DNA of 64,000 nucleotides from Planctomycetota bacterium (lineage in GTDB: Bacteria; Planctomycetota; Planctomycetia; Gemmatales; Gemmataceae), in the NCBI GenBank assembly GCA_029777335.1, contig JAKOSN010000172.1, forward strand, positions 46,776 to 110,775, read 5' to 3'. Numbering within the stretch: position 1 is the stretch's first letter; each line of letters opens with the position of its first letter. The notes under the pieces are model-generated. The model saw nothing but the letters and a program-made list of their open reading frames with translations. It had not been told where the DNA came from and did no database searches. A program made the translations under genes and the position numbers. Positions 1 to 7,847 of the stretch are shown here, one piece after another.

Positions 1-602
1 TCCTGGTCGGCCAACGTGGCCAGGGTTCCGCCCAAGGCAAGGACTTCCTGCATCTGATCGAAATCGCCCTTCTTCGCCAGAACCTTTTGCCCGGTTTTTT
101 CACGAAACTCGCGCAGATACCTGTCCAGATAGGGATTGTCCAGGGGACGAGCGATCGCGTGCGTTTTGAACCCGAATAAGCCCAGGGCGTAGCCAGCGAT
201 CTCCCAGTTACCCAGGTGTCCAGTGACCAGCATCACCGGGCGCTTGGAGAGCATTAGGGAGATGAGTTCCTCCGCATTCTCCAGACACATGTAATCCTTC
301 CAGTTGTGCGGATGCATCGTTTTGGGCAGATGAACAATTTCCATTAACATGGTGCAGAAATGGCGATAGACCCCACGCACAATCTGGTCACGCTGCAGAT
401 CCGAGTACTGCTGGCCAAAGGCGTGTCTCAGGTTATCCATCGCCACAAGCCGATGGCGTTTATCGACGTGATAAAGAAGCCAGGCCAGACCGCGTGCGAG
501 TTCTTTGGCCTGTTTTAACGTGAAGAGTCGAACAAAACAGACGATCAGGCGAATGAGAACGTATACGCTGAAATCGACAGCTTTCGAGCGCTGCTTGGCC
601 AT
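1..602 (-). CDS. LpxL/HtrB-type lysophospholipid acyltransferase (3' end off window)
   Basis: Acyltransferase of the lipid A lauroyl/myristoyl (LpxL/HtrB) family, expected to move an acyl chain onto a lipid A precursor or related lysolipid at the inner membrane. Read from the minus strand, the first 200 residues start MAKQRSKAVDFSVY and carry a hydrophobic N-terminal stretch (about 11-30), then the GHLGNWE motif with His129 and Glu134, the family's HX4D/E catalytic pair. The window edge removes the C-terminal part. It is the last gene of a minus-strand run after rimO, pgsA and an oxidoreductase, 36 bases below the last. The PagL-like gene at 12823 fits an organism that makes lipid A. Exact acyl donor and acceptor cannot be told. 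Confidence 0.85.
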   Translation of the reverse strand, partial: MAKQRSKAVDFSVYVLIRLIVCFVRLFTLKQAKELARGLAWLLYHVDKRHRLVAMDNLRHAFGQQYSDLQRDQIVRGVYRHFCTMLMEIVHLPKTMHPHNWKDYMCLENAEELISLMLSKRPVMLVTGHLGNWEIAGYALGLFGFKTHAIARPLDNPYLDRYLREFREKTGQKVLAKKGDFDQMQEVLALGGTLATLADQ

Positions 603-638
603 GGGGTCACTCCTTTGACCGGGCGAGAAGATCCCTCT

Positions 639-1694
639 TCACAGGGCTATGGCTCGTTGTTCGGCGGCAGAACGATAGATCGCCTCGATCACGGCCACCG
701 CTTTGCGTCCCTCGCGTCCATCGACGAGTGGCGCACGACCTTCCTGAATCGCGTTCACGAAATCCGCCAGCTGTCGGGCGTGCCCCACATGGGAAATCGC
801 CGCGGGATTACTTGATCCGCCCGAGGCACCACTTTTTGCCGCGAATCGTGCCCGGAGCACCTCATCGTCGGCGGTGGAGGGATTGAATTCCCATTTCAGC
901 AAATCGTCCTGTTCAATCACCGCCGTTCCGCGATCGCCGTGAATCCCAATTGTCTTGGGCAATCCAGGATAGACACTCGTGGTTGCCTGGATCACGCCCA
1001 GGGCGCCATTGGCAAAATGGAGGCAAGCGACCGCGGTGTCCTCGACTTCAATGCGCTCATGGGCCAGCGTTGCGGTGAAACCCATCACCTGACGCACCGG
1101 ACCCATCATCCACAATAACAGATCCACATTGTGGATCGCCTGATTCATCAACGCGCCCCCGCCATCCAGGGCTTTCGTTCCTTTCCATCCACCCTCGTCG
1201 TAATAGGATTGTGGGCGCCACCACTTGCAGGTGGTTTCTCCGAGCGTTAAACGGCCAAAACGCCCGGCGACCACGGCATTTTTCAGCGCCTGGTTGGCAT
1301 CACCAAAACGCGAGGGAAAGATGGTGCAGAGTTGCACATGATTGCGCTCGCAGGCCTCGATGATGCGAGCGCAGCGTTCAGCGGTGATCTCCAGCGGTTT
1401 CTCGACAACGACGTGTTTGCCTGCTTCGGCGGCAGCCACCGCGGGTTCCAGATGCGCCCCACTCGGTGTGGTGACAATGACGATGTCAATATCTTTGCGC
1501 TGCAGAACCGGCGTAAGATGCTGATAAATATCACAGGAGATGCCAAGGGATTCGCATAGTTTCTCGGCGTTGCTTTGTGTCCGACTGACCAGCGCCTTGA
1601 TTGTGGTGCCCGGCACGTCGGCAAGGGCGCGGGCGTGAAACCGAGCGATCATTCCACAACCAACGATGGCACAGCCGATCGATTTCTCCGCCAT
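639..1694 (-). CDS. Gfo/Idh/MocA family oxidoreductase
   Basis: Predicted NAD(P)-dependent sugar or polyol dehydrogenase, 351 aa. The N-terminal Rossmann fold has GCGMIA, then a TTPSGAH strand and VVEKPLE, the EKP motif whose Lys is catalytic in this family. The C-terminal half has the usual beta-sheet substrate domain (GGWKGTKALDGGGALMNQAIHNVD). No Tat or signal leader is present, unlike the family members at 59662 and 62302, so it should be cytoplasmic. ATG at 1694 is chosen because GAGG lies six bases before it; a GTG at 1706 is in frame upstream. It follows pgsA by 81 bases. The substrate is unknown; the link to phospholipid genes may be positional only. Confidence 0.85.
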   Translation of the reverse strand: MAEKSIGCAIVGCGMIARFHARALADVPGTTIKALVSRTQSNAEKLCESLGISCDIYQHLTPVLQRKDIDIVIVTTPSGAHLEPAVAAAEAGKHVVVEKPLEITAERCARIIEACERNHVQLCTIFPSRFGDANQALKNAVVAGRFGRLTLGETTCKWWRPQSYYDEGGWKGTKALDGGGALMNQAIHNVDLLLWMMGPVRQVMGFTATLAHERIEVEDTAVACLHFANGALGVIQATTSVYPGLPKTIGIHGDRGTAVIEQDDLLKWEFNPSTADDEVLRARFAAKSGASGGSSNPAAISHVGHARQLADFVNAIQEGRAPLVDGREGRKAVAVIEAIYRSAAEQRAIAL

Positions 1695-1775
1695 GTTGTT
1701 CCTCACCAGCCTCGCTCGCCATCCAACAGGATTCGAGCAATGGCATCAAGCGCAGGGGTCGCGTTGAACGACAGC

Positions 1776-2405
1776 TCAGGTGGTTTGCGGGGCCTGTTTT
1801 AATAACGAGCCGGCACGCCATAAATATTGCAATCCGCTCAACATCGTTGAGATCAGCATTGCCCAGATACACAGATCGCGAACCAGGTTGAGCCAGGTGA
1901 GCCAGGAAGCACTCTCCCTCAGCCACCCTTGGCGAGCATCCTGAACAAGGAAGATGGCGATCAGGGCAGCACATTGCAGAACCATCTTGACCTTTCCCAG
2001 CCAGTCCGCCCCGAAGTTGGCCCCCTGCCCTTCGACAAAACTGCGCAACCCGGTAATCACCAACTCACGCGCCACCACCACGGTGACCATCCACGGCTTT
2101 AGCCACCCCTCCCCAGCGGGGTCCCCCACGGGTAAGAGAAAGATGTAGGCTCCGCAAACGAGCACCTTGTCGACCAGGGGATCGAGGTTTCTTCCCAGCG
2201 TACTGGTGAGCCCTTGCTTCCGCGCCAGGTAACCATCCAGCCAGTCGGTGATGGCCGCCACGATAAAGACGAGCAGACAACCCAGCCACTGGGACCATTC
2301 AATCAGCGCAAAGAGAATCAACGCGAGGACAAATCGACTGGCGGTCAACTGGTTGGGCAGATTGAAGATCTGCGGTGGCGGAGAAGGTTTGAGGGTCGTG
2401 GCCAT
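1776..2405 (-). CDS. pgsA: CDP-diacylglycerol-glycerol-3-phosphate phosphatidyltransferase
   Basis: Makes phosphatidylglycerol phosphate from CDP-diacylglycerol and glycerol 3-phosphate, the committed step to phosphatidylglycerol and cardiolipin, in the inner membrane. The 209-aa protein has several membrane helices and the full CDP-alcohol phosphotransferase signature: Asp57-Gly58, Ala61-Arg62, Gly71, Asp75 and Asp79 with the correct spacing. Length is normal for PgsA. The ATG sits two bases after the rimO stop, so the two are almost certainly co-transcribed and translationally coupled. A phospholipase-D/cardiolipin-synthase-like gene at 15454 could act later in the same lipid pathway. Confidence 0.9.
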   Translation of the reverse strand: MATTLKPSPPPQIFNLPNQLTASRFVLALILFALIEWSQWLGCLLVFIVAAITDWLDGYLARKQGLTSTLGRNLDPLVDKVLVCGAYIFLLPVGDPAGEGWLKPWMVTVVVARELVITGLRSFVEGQGANFGADWLGKVKMVLQCAALIAIFLVQDARQGWLRESASWLTWLNLVRDLCIWAMLISTMLSGLQYLWRAGSLLKQAPQTT

Positions 2406-2407
2406 GG

Positions 2408-3766
2408 TTAGCGTCCTGTTCCAATCGCCCGGCCAATCAGGTCGTAGCCGTCCGCGCCTGTTACCTTGACCTTCACCAGATCGCCCGCGCGCAGATTGCG
2501 CCCCTTGACCCGCACCAGGCAGTCAATTTCCGGCGCATCTGCCTTGCTTCGCGCCAGGGCATGGTTGGGGAACTCCGGGTCCGCCCCATCGATGATAACT
2601 TCCATCTCCTTCCCTATCTGCGCCTGAGTCCAGCGAAACGCAACTTCTTGTTGGGCTTCCATCAATCGTGCCTGCCGCTCGTTCTTGACCTCCTCGGCAA
2701 GATGATCGGGCAAGCGCTCCGCCGGCGTTCCTGGCTCCAGGGAATAGGGGAAGACACCCACGCGTTCAAACTGGGTGGTGCGCACAAAATCGACCAGTTC
2801 GTTAAACTCTTCCTCGGTTTCGCCGGGGAAGCCAACGATGAAGGTGGTGCGCAGCGCCAGCCCCGGAATCGCCTGACGAAGCTGTGCCAGGAGCGCCTCG
2901 ATCGCGGCGCGGTTCACCTTGCGCTGCATGCGCCGCAACAGTCGATCGTTAATGTGCTGCAACGGCATATCGAGGTAGGGGATGATTTTTCTGGATCGCG
3001 CCAGCGTATCGATCAGATCCTCGGTGAAGTAAATCGGATAGGCGTAGAGAATGCGGATCCATTCGATCCCTTCCACGCGTTCCAATTGCCGTAACAACTC
3101 GGCGAGCCGAACCTCTCCGTAGAGATCCAGTCCGTAATAGGTGGTGTCCTGAGCAACCAGGATCAATTCGCGCACCCCGTCAGCGGCCAGTTCGCGTGCC
3201 TCGCGCAGCACCTCTTCCATCGGTTTGGTCACATGCTTGCCGCGCATGCTGGGAATGGCACAGAATGTGCAAAGTCGATCGCATCCTTCAGAGATCTTCA
3301 AATAGGCATAATGCCGGGGGGTGATGCGCAGTCGAGCCGTGTCTTCCAGCGCGCGCACGGGGGCGGGGCGAAAAACGGTTCGCTGTTCCGTTTGATGGGC
3401 CAGGGTTCGGTCCAGAACCTGGGCGATCTCTTCGCGTCCAAAGACTCCCACCAGGTGATCGACCCCGGGAACGTCCTGCAACAACTGATCGCCCTTGCGC
3501 TCGGCCAGACAACCCGCGACCACGACAGCGCCGACCCGACCTTGTTCCTTCAGCACGAGCATCTCGCGAATGACCGCCAGTGATTCCTGGCGGGCCGGCT
3601 CGATAAAGCCACAGGTGTTCACCACCACCACATCCGCCCCCTCGGCCTGCGGGGTCAGGACGTAGCCCTCCTGGGCGAGTTTGCCCAGCATTCGCTCCGA
3701 ATCCACGAGGTTCTTGGGACAACCAAGACTGACGAAGGCGAAAGAACCCTTGACCGAGTTGCTCAT
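2408..3766 (-). CDS. rimO: Ribosomal protein S12 methylthiotransferase RimO
   Basis: Radical SAM enzyme that adds a methylthio group to an Asp of ribosomal protein S12. The 452-aa product has the N-terminal UPF0004 domain with three cluster cysteines (Cys16 in LGCPKN, Cys52 in NTCGF, Cys86 in AGCLAE), then the radical SAM triad Cys162-x3-Cys166-x2-Cys169, and a C-terminal TRAM domain. SLGCPKNLVDSE favours RimO over the tRNA enzyme MiaB. The frame is open further up to 3847, but family alignment places the start at MSNSVKG (3766). First gene of the minus-strand run, divergent from lipA; both enzymes use iron-sulfur clusters and sulfur insertion. Confidence 0.93.
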   Translation of the reverse strand: MSNSVKGSFAFVSLGCPKNLVDSERMLGKLAQEGYVLTPQAEGADVVVVNTCGFIEPARQESLAVIREMLVLKEQGRVGAVVVAGCLAERKGDQLLQDVPGVDHLVGVFGREEIAQVLDRTLAHQTEQRTVFRPAPVRALEDTARLRITPRHYAYLKISEGCDRLCTFCAIPSMRGKHVTKPMEEVLREARELAADGVRELILVAQDTTYYGLDLYGEVRLAELLRQLERVEGIEWIRILYAYPIYFTEDLIDTLARSRKIIPYLDMPLQHINDRLLRRMQRKVNRAAIEALLAQLRQAIPGLALRTTFIVGFPGETEEEFNELVDFVRTTQFERVGVFPYSLEPGTPAERLPDHLAEEVKNERQARLMEAQQEVAFRWTQAQIGKEMEVIIDGADPEFPNHALARSKADAPEIDCLVRVKGRNLRAGDLVKVKVTGADGYDLIGRAIGTGR

Positions 3767-3990
3767 GAGTGCCAGAGGCCTCGCGAAGGTAGGTTCACAC
3801 AGGAGGAAACGGCACCCATTCGATCGTTGATGTCTGGGCCCCTCCACACCCTGGGCATGCGCCTGGTATCAATGAAAGTTATAGCTGAGGCTGGACAATA
3901 CCGTCAAGCGAGGGTTGTTGCCTTGTCACACTGCGCGACGGTTGCAATACTATGTTCATGAGGTTTTCACCCTCGCCCCGAGGCTTCCGG
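3767..3990. promoter_or_regulatory. Divergent rimO/lipA intergenic region with a candidate promoter
   Basis: This 224-base spacer must drive rimO leftward and lipA rightward. On the plus strand TTGTCA (3923-3928) and TACTAT (3948-3953) resemble -35 and -10 boxes, 19 bases apart, which is a little long. GAGG about eight bases before ATG 3991 can serve as the lipA ribosome site. Read by eye only; planctomycete promoters are poorly defined. Confidence 0.3.
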
Positions 3991-4905
3991 ATGCTGTCTC
4001 TACCCACACTCGAGTCCTCGCCGGTTCGTCGCCTCCCTTCCTGGTTGAAGCGACCGTTGCCCAGCGGCAATGGCAACTTCTATACCGAGGAGTTGCTGCG
4101 CGAATTACGGCTCGAAACTGTCTGTGAGAATGCACGCTGTCCGAACCGCCCCGAATGCTACTCGCGCCGCACCGCCACCTTCATGATCCTGGGGAATGTG
4201 TGCACCAGGCCGTGTGGATTCTGCTCAGTGAGCAAGGGCACTCCCGAGATACTGGAAGCCGACGAACCCGAGCGCGTTGCCGAGGCGTCGTTTCGTCTGG
4301 GCCTGAAACATGTGGTGATCACCTCCGTCACCCGCGACGATCTTCCTGATGGCGGCGCCGATCATTTCTATCGCTGTATTCTCGCCGTCCGCGCCCGGAC
4401 TGGGGCCGCGGTCGAGGTTCTTACCCCAGATTTCCTGGGCGATCACGCGGCGATCGAGCGCGTTCTCGAAGCGCGTCCCGAGGTGTATAACCACAACATG
4501 GAGACCGTTCCGCGTCTGTATCGCAAGGTACGCGGTCGGGCCTCCTATCAGCGTAGCCTGGATCTGCTCGACCATGTGAAGCGCACCGCCCCGGAAACCG
4601 TCACCAAGAGCGGCCTCATGCTCGGTCTGGGCGAAACCACAGAGGAACTCTTCGAAGTGCTCGCTGATCTCCGAGCGATTCAGTGCGATACGCTGACACT
4701 TGGCCAGTACCTGGCCCCAACACTCAAGCATATTCCGGTGGCACGTTACATTCCTGTCGAGGAATTCGACGAACTCGCCACTCGCGCTCGAACCCTGGGG
4801 TTCAAGCAGGTCGTCGCCGGACCGTTTGTGCGCTCCAGTTATCACGCAGACGAAATGGTGCCTGGTCACACGCACCACGAACCACAGCCGGATGCCTCAA
4901 CCTGA
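3991..4905 (+). CDS. lipA: Lipoyl synthase
   Basis: Radical SAM enzyme that inserts two sulfurs into octanoyl groups on lipoyl-dependent proteins. Both iron-sulfur motifs are intact in the 304-aa product: the auxiliary cluster Cys45-x4-Cys50-x5-Cys56 (CENARCPNRPEC) and the radical SAM cluster Cys71-x3-Cys75-x2-Cys78. The C-terminal RSSYHADE supplies the serine that ligates the auxiliary cluster in this family. ATG 3991 is preceded by GAGG; an in-frame ATG at 3952 would add 13 poorly conserved residues. It begins a plus-strand run with tmk and holB; no lipB is in the window. Confidence 0.94.
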   Translation: MLSLPTLESSPVRRLPSWLKRPLPSGNGNFYTEELLRELRLETVCENARCPNRPECYSRRTATFMILGNVCTRPCGFCSVSKGTPEILEADEPERVAEASFRLGLKHVVITSVTRDDLPDGGADHFYRCILAVRARTGAAVEVLTPDFLGDHAAIERVLEARPEVYNHNMETVPRLYRKVRGRASYQRSLDLLDHVKRTAPETVTKSGLMLGLGETTEELFEVLADLRAIQCDTLTLGQYLAPTLKHIPVARYIPVEEFDELATRARTLGFKQVVAGPFVRSSYHADEMVPGHTHHEPQPDAST

Positions 4906-4931
4906 AGGACAAGGGCTTTTCTGTCAGGCGG

Positions 4932-5567
4932 ATGGGAATGACACCAGGTTTGTTCCTTTCACTGGATGGTCTGGATGGTTGTGGCAAGTCCACCCAGTGC
5001 CGTCTGCTCGCCGACTGGTTGCGTGGCCAGGGATTTTCCGTCTGCACCTGCAACGATCCGGGTGGGACTGCGGTAGGGGATCAGCTGCGGCATTTGCTTC
5101 TTCATCATCGTGGCCATCTCCAGCTGCGATGCGAGGCGCTGCTCTTCATGGCCAGCCGCGCTCAGCTGATCGGCGAGGTGATCCGGCCAGCCCTCGAAGC
5201 GGGAACGATGGTTCTTTCCGATCGCTTCTTGCTGGCCAATGTCGTTTACCAGGGGCATGCCGGCGGATTGCCGGTGGAAGAACTCTGGCAAGTGGGTCTC
5301 ATGGCGACGGGTGGACTTGAGCCAGATCTCACGATGGTGCTTGATCTCCCTGAGGAACTGGCCCGCCAGCGACGCGCCCGCCAGGAGGATCGCATCGAAA
5401 GCCGGGGCACAGACTATCATCGCCGCGTTCGAGGTGGCTTTCTCGCCGAGGCCCAGCGTCGGCCAGAACGCATTCGCGTGATCGACGCCAGCGCACCGGT
5501 GGAGCCGGTCCAGCGCCTCATCCGTCAGGAGGTCGAGCGTGTCTTGGCAGCGCGTCCGAGGGCATGA
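4932..5567 (+). CDS. tmk: Thymidylate kinase
   Basis: Phosphorylates dTMP to dTDP for DNA synthesis. The 211-aa protein opens with LFLSLDGLDGCGKST, a P-loop at residues 12-21, then the DPGG segment and SDRF...VVYQG, the counterpart of the family DRY motif, and an Arg-rich LID (RQRRARQEDR). ATG 4932 and ATG 4938 are both possible starts; the frame is open far upstream but that part overlaps lipA. It starts 26 bases after lipA and overlaps holB by 29 bases. The tmk-holB order is common in bacteria, which supports both calls. Confidence 0.92.
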   Translation: MGMTPGLFLSLDGLDGCGKSTQCRLLADWLRGQGFSVCTCNDPGGTAVGDQLRHLLLHHRGHLQLRCEALLFMASRAQLIGEVIRPALEAGTMVLSDRFLLANVVYQGHAGGLPVEELWQVGLMATGGLEPDLTMVLDLPEELARQRRARQEDRIESRGTDYHRRVRGGFLAEAQRRPERIRVIDASAPVEPVQRLIRQEVERVLAARPRA

Positions 5568-6564
5568 CGCCCTGATCACAAGTTTTCAGCGCGTGGCGAG
5601 TCGTGGTCGGCTGGCTCATGCTTACCTTTTCGTTGGCCCTTCCGGTATCGGCAAACGGCTCTTTGCGCTGGAACTGGCAAAAGCACTGCTCTGTGAAGGG
5701 CAGCATGACCAGTTCGAGGGATGTGATCACTGCCCCGGATGTGCCTTGCTGGAGGCGGGGACGCACCCGGACTTTCTTCTGATGCAGAAACCGCCGGAAG
5801 ACATGGAATTTCGCATTGCCCTGATGCGTGAGATTCTGGATCGAATCTATCTCAAACCTGCTCGGGGGCGTGGCAAGGTGGCCATCCTCGATGACGCCGA
5901 CGACCTCAACGACGAGGCAGCCAATGCCTTCCTGAAAACGCTGGAGGAACCTCCGCCTGGATCGCTCCTGGTTCTCCTCGGCACCAGCACCGATCGGCAG
6001 TTACCCACCATTGTCTCCCGCTGCCAGGTTGTCCGCTTTGCCCCGCTTAGTGAAACCCTGGTTGACAAGGTCCTGGCCGAACAGGGGATTGACGATCCAA
6101 CCCAGCGGCAGCGCCTTGCTGCTCTCAGCGAAGGATGTCCCGGAACTGCCCTGGCGCTGAGTGATCCTGCCCTGTGGGAATTCCGCAGGGATCTGATCCG
6201 CTGTCTGGCCACTCAACCCCTCCAGGGAGTGGAATTCTCCCGAAAGTGGATGGAATTCCTGGAAGAAGCTGGGAAGGAGAGCAAGCTCCAGCGTCGGCGC
6301 GCCGCGCTTTGTTTGCAGCTGCTCGTCTCACTCCTGCAAGATGCTCTCCGGTGCAGCGTTGGCAGTACGCCACGTGTGGCCAGTGCGGAGGAAACTGAGG
6401 TTCTCGTCGCCGTTGTGCACCGGATTGGGACCGACCCGCTTCTGCGCCTGATTGAACGTACGCTCCAGGCCGACGAGCAGGTGGAGCGCTATCTCCAACT
6501 TGTCCTGATTCTGGAGGCGTTGATGGATGCGCTGACGCAAGGCCTGGAGCCCGCGCATCGTTAG
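5539..6564 (+). CDS. holB: DNA polymerase III delta' subunit
   Basis: AAA+ subunit of the clamp loader that loads the sliding clamp during replication. The 341-aa product starts with a conserved WQRVRGHDALITSF segment, then HAYLFVGPSGIGKR (Walker A, residues 33-40). A zinc module follows with Cys52, Cys62, Cys65 and Cys68, then a Walker B-like ILDDAD and the sensor motif SRC in IVSRCQVVRF. The final residue of the P-loop is Arg rather than Thr/Ser, as expected for a delta' subunit that need not hydrolyse ATP. It overlaps the end of tmk, so the two are translationally coupled. Confidence 0.9.
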   Translation: MSWQRVRGHDALITSFQRVASRGRLAHAYLFVGPSGIGKRLFALELAKALLCEGQHDQFEGCDHCPGCALLEAGTHPDFLLMQKPPEDMEFRIALMREILDRIYLKPARGRGKVAILDDADDLNDEAANAFLKTLEEPPPGSLLVLLGTSTDRQLPTIVSRCQVVRFAPLSETLVDKVLAEQGIDDPTQRQRLAALSEGCPGTALALSDPALWEFRRDLIRCLATQPLQGVEFSRKWMEFLEEAGKESKLQRRRAALCLQLLVSLLQDALRCSVGSTPRVASAEETEVLVAVVHRIGTDPLLRLIERTLQADEQVERYLQLVLILEALMDALTQGLEPAHR

Positions 6565-6618
6565 CGTGGAAATCGCTCTTGGCGCCGGGTTCTCGCGATG
6601 GTATGCCGCAGGGAGTTC

Positions 6619-6624
6619 AGGAGG
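6619..6624 (+). promoter_or_regulatory. Strong Shine-Dalgarno before the small lipoprotein
   Basis: AGGAGG eight bases before ATG 6633 fixes the start of the 61-aa lipoprotein instead of an in-frame upstream ATG at 6579, and supports the tiny frame as a real gene. Confidence 0.75.
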
Positions 6625-6632
6625 ATTCGGTG

Positions 6633-6818
6633 ATGAAACGGCTCTGTCTGCTACTGGCGCTGCTCCTGCCGGGGTGCAGTACCGCCCCGGTGGCGGACTT
6701 CATGGATTTTGCCTTTCCCCCTGCCATGCCCAGGCCCACTGATCCGCACTATGGCGGGGTTGGCACTCCCACAAGCCCCTCCCCTGCCCTCGGTGCGCCG
6801 CAGCCTCTCACTCCTTGA
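6633..6818 (+). CDS. Small predicted lipoprotein
   Basis: A 61-aa protein with a short charged start (MKR), a leucine-rich core and a lipobox LLPGC with the lipidated Cys at residue 15. The mature part is about 46 residues and rich in Pro, Gly, Ser and Thr, with no recognisable domain. It is the last gene of the lipA-tmk-holB run, 68 bases after holB, and its final 11 bases overlap the stop end of the opposing CHAD gene. Function unknown; the lipobox and AGGAGG site are what support it. Confidence 0.65.
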   Translation: MKRLCLLLALLLPGCSTAPVADFMDFAFPPAMPRPTDPHYGGVGTPTSPSPALGAPQPLTP

Positions 6819-7800
6819 CAGAAGTTTGCCCCGCTGCCGGAGCGGGTGCCTGTTCCACCCTCGTTGTGGAGAACAGACAATCCAGAATCTTGCTCTCGTT
6901 CGCCTGCCAGTGTTCCCACCATTTGAGAAAGCGTTGGCGCTCTCGCGGTAAACGTCGGTTGTGAAAGCGGAGCAGGCTCTCAATCGCCGGTTGAAAGCGT
7001 TTCCAGTCCTGTGGCCACATGCGACGATAACGATCCCGTATCGCGCCAAGGCGCAGGGAGGCAACGTGGCTATCGTTTGCGTGGCCGAGCATTTCCTGCA
7101 TCTCTTCCACGGCGAGATAGATCTGGCTGCGAAAATGATCGGGGTAACAGTCGGCGAAGAGTTCCATGGCGTAGCGCAGCTGTTTGCCCAGGATGCGTAC
7201 CTGGTGCAAATGGCTATAATCGTCGAGATCCCCGCGGGCAGCCCATTCGAGTTCCTTCAGCAATTCCTTCAAGGTTGCGTTGCCCAGCTCCACATAGGGC
7301 TTTCGGGCAGCCTCCGAACGATCCTCACGCAGATGCTCAAGCAGCGTTTCGATTGTTTTTTGCACGCGTTGCCCGTGATCTTCCCCTGCCTCGATCAGCT
7401 CTTTCTGCGCCTCCGCCCGCCAGCCTGCGGCGAAGCCTAGCAAAAAATCGAGGCCGGGTAGTTCCTTGGGATCGACCTGGCTCGCACGTTCTCGGAGGTC
7501 AAGCATCAGGACATCCCAGTCGCGCGCGGCGCCGGCAGCGCGGCGAAGTTTCTTCAGTTGCTGGCGCGCTTTGCGATGTGGTTTTTCCGGGAAAAGGGTG
7601 GCGAAGATGCGTAACGCGGCCCCCGCGCGGCGTGTGCCGACGCGCAGTTGATGAACATGCTCCACATCGCGGTCGGCCTCGCGCATCGCCAGGGGAAGAG
7701 CCGTGCGGATCACCTCGTAGCGTGCCTCAAGGATCTGGCGGGCCGCTGCGGCGACGGACATTTCGGGACGCAGATTTTTTACCCATTTTCCATCCGCCAT
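6808..7800 (-). CDS. CHAD domain protein
   Basis: CHAD (conserved histidine alpha-helical domain) protein, 330 aa. The signature VEHVHQLRVGTRRAGAALRIF near residue 50 has the His and Arg residues that line the basic pocket; CHAD proteins bind inorganic polyphosphate and often localise to polyphosphate granules. The rest is helical and rich in Arg, Lys and Glu, with a second motif LRYAMELFADCYP near residue 215. No CYTH triphosphatase domain is fused to it. It ends a minus-strand run after two dynamin-like GTPases, 47 bases downstream, which may hint at a granule or membrane role. Confidence 0.85.
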   Translation of the reverse strand: MADGKWVKNLRPEMSVAAAARQILEARYEVIRTALPLAMREADRDVEHVHQLRVGTRRAGAALRIFATLFPEKPHRKARQQLKKLRRAAGAARDWDVLMLDLRERASQVDPKELPGLDFLLGFAAGWRAEAQKELIEAGEDHGQRVQKTIETLLEHLREDRSEAARKPYVELGNATLKELLKELEWAARGDLDDYSHLHQVRILGKQLRYAMELFADCYPDHFRSQIYLAVEEMQEMLGHANDSHVASLRLGAIRDRYRRMWPQDWKRFQPAIESLLRFHNRRLPRERQRFLKWWEHWQANESKILDCLFSTTRVEQAPAPAAGQTSVKE

Positions 7801-7847
7801 GGGGCAGAACCTCTTCGGCTGATTGTGCCTGTGCTGCCATGCGGCTG

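Noticed and set aside
4683..4931. N-terminal extension of thymidylate kinase
   Set aside because: The added segment is a shifted reading of lipA and lacks kinase homology; the P-loop begins just after ATG 4932.
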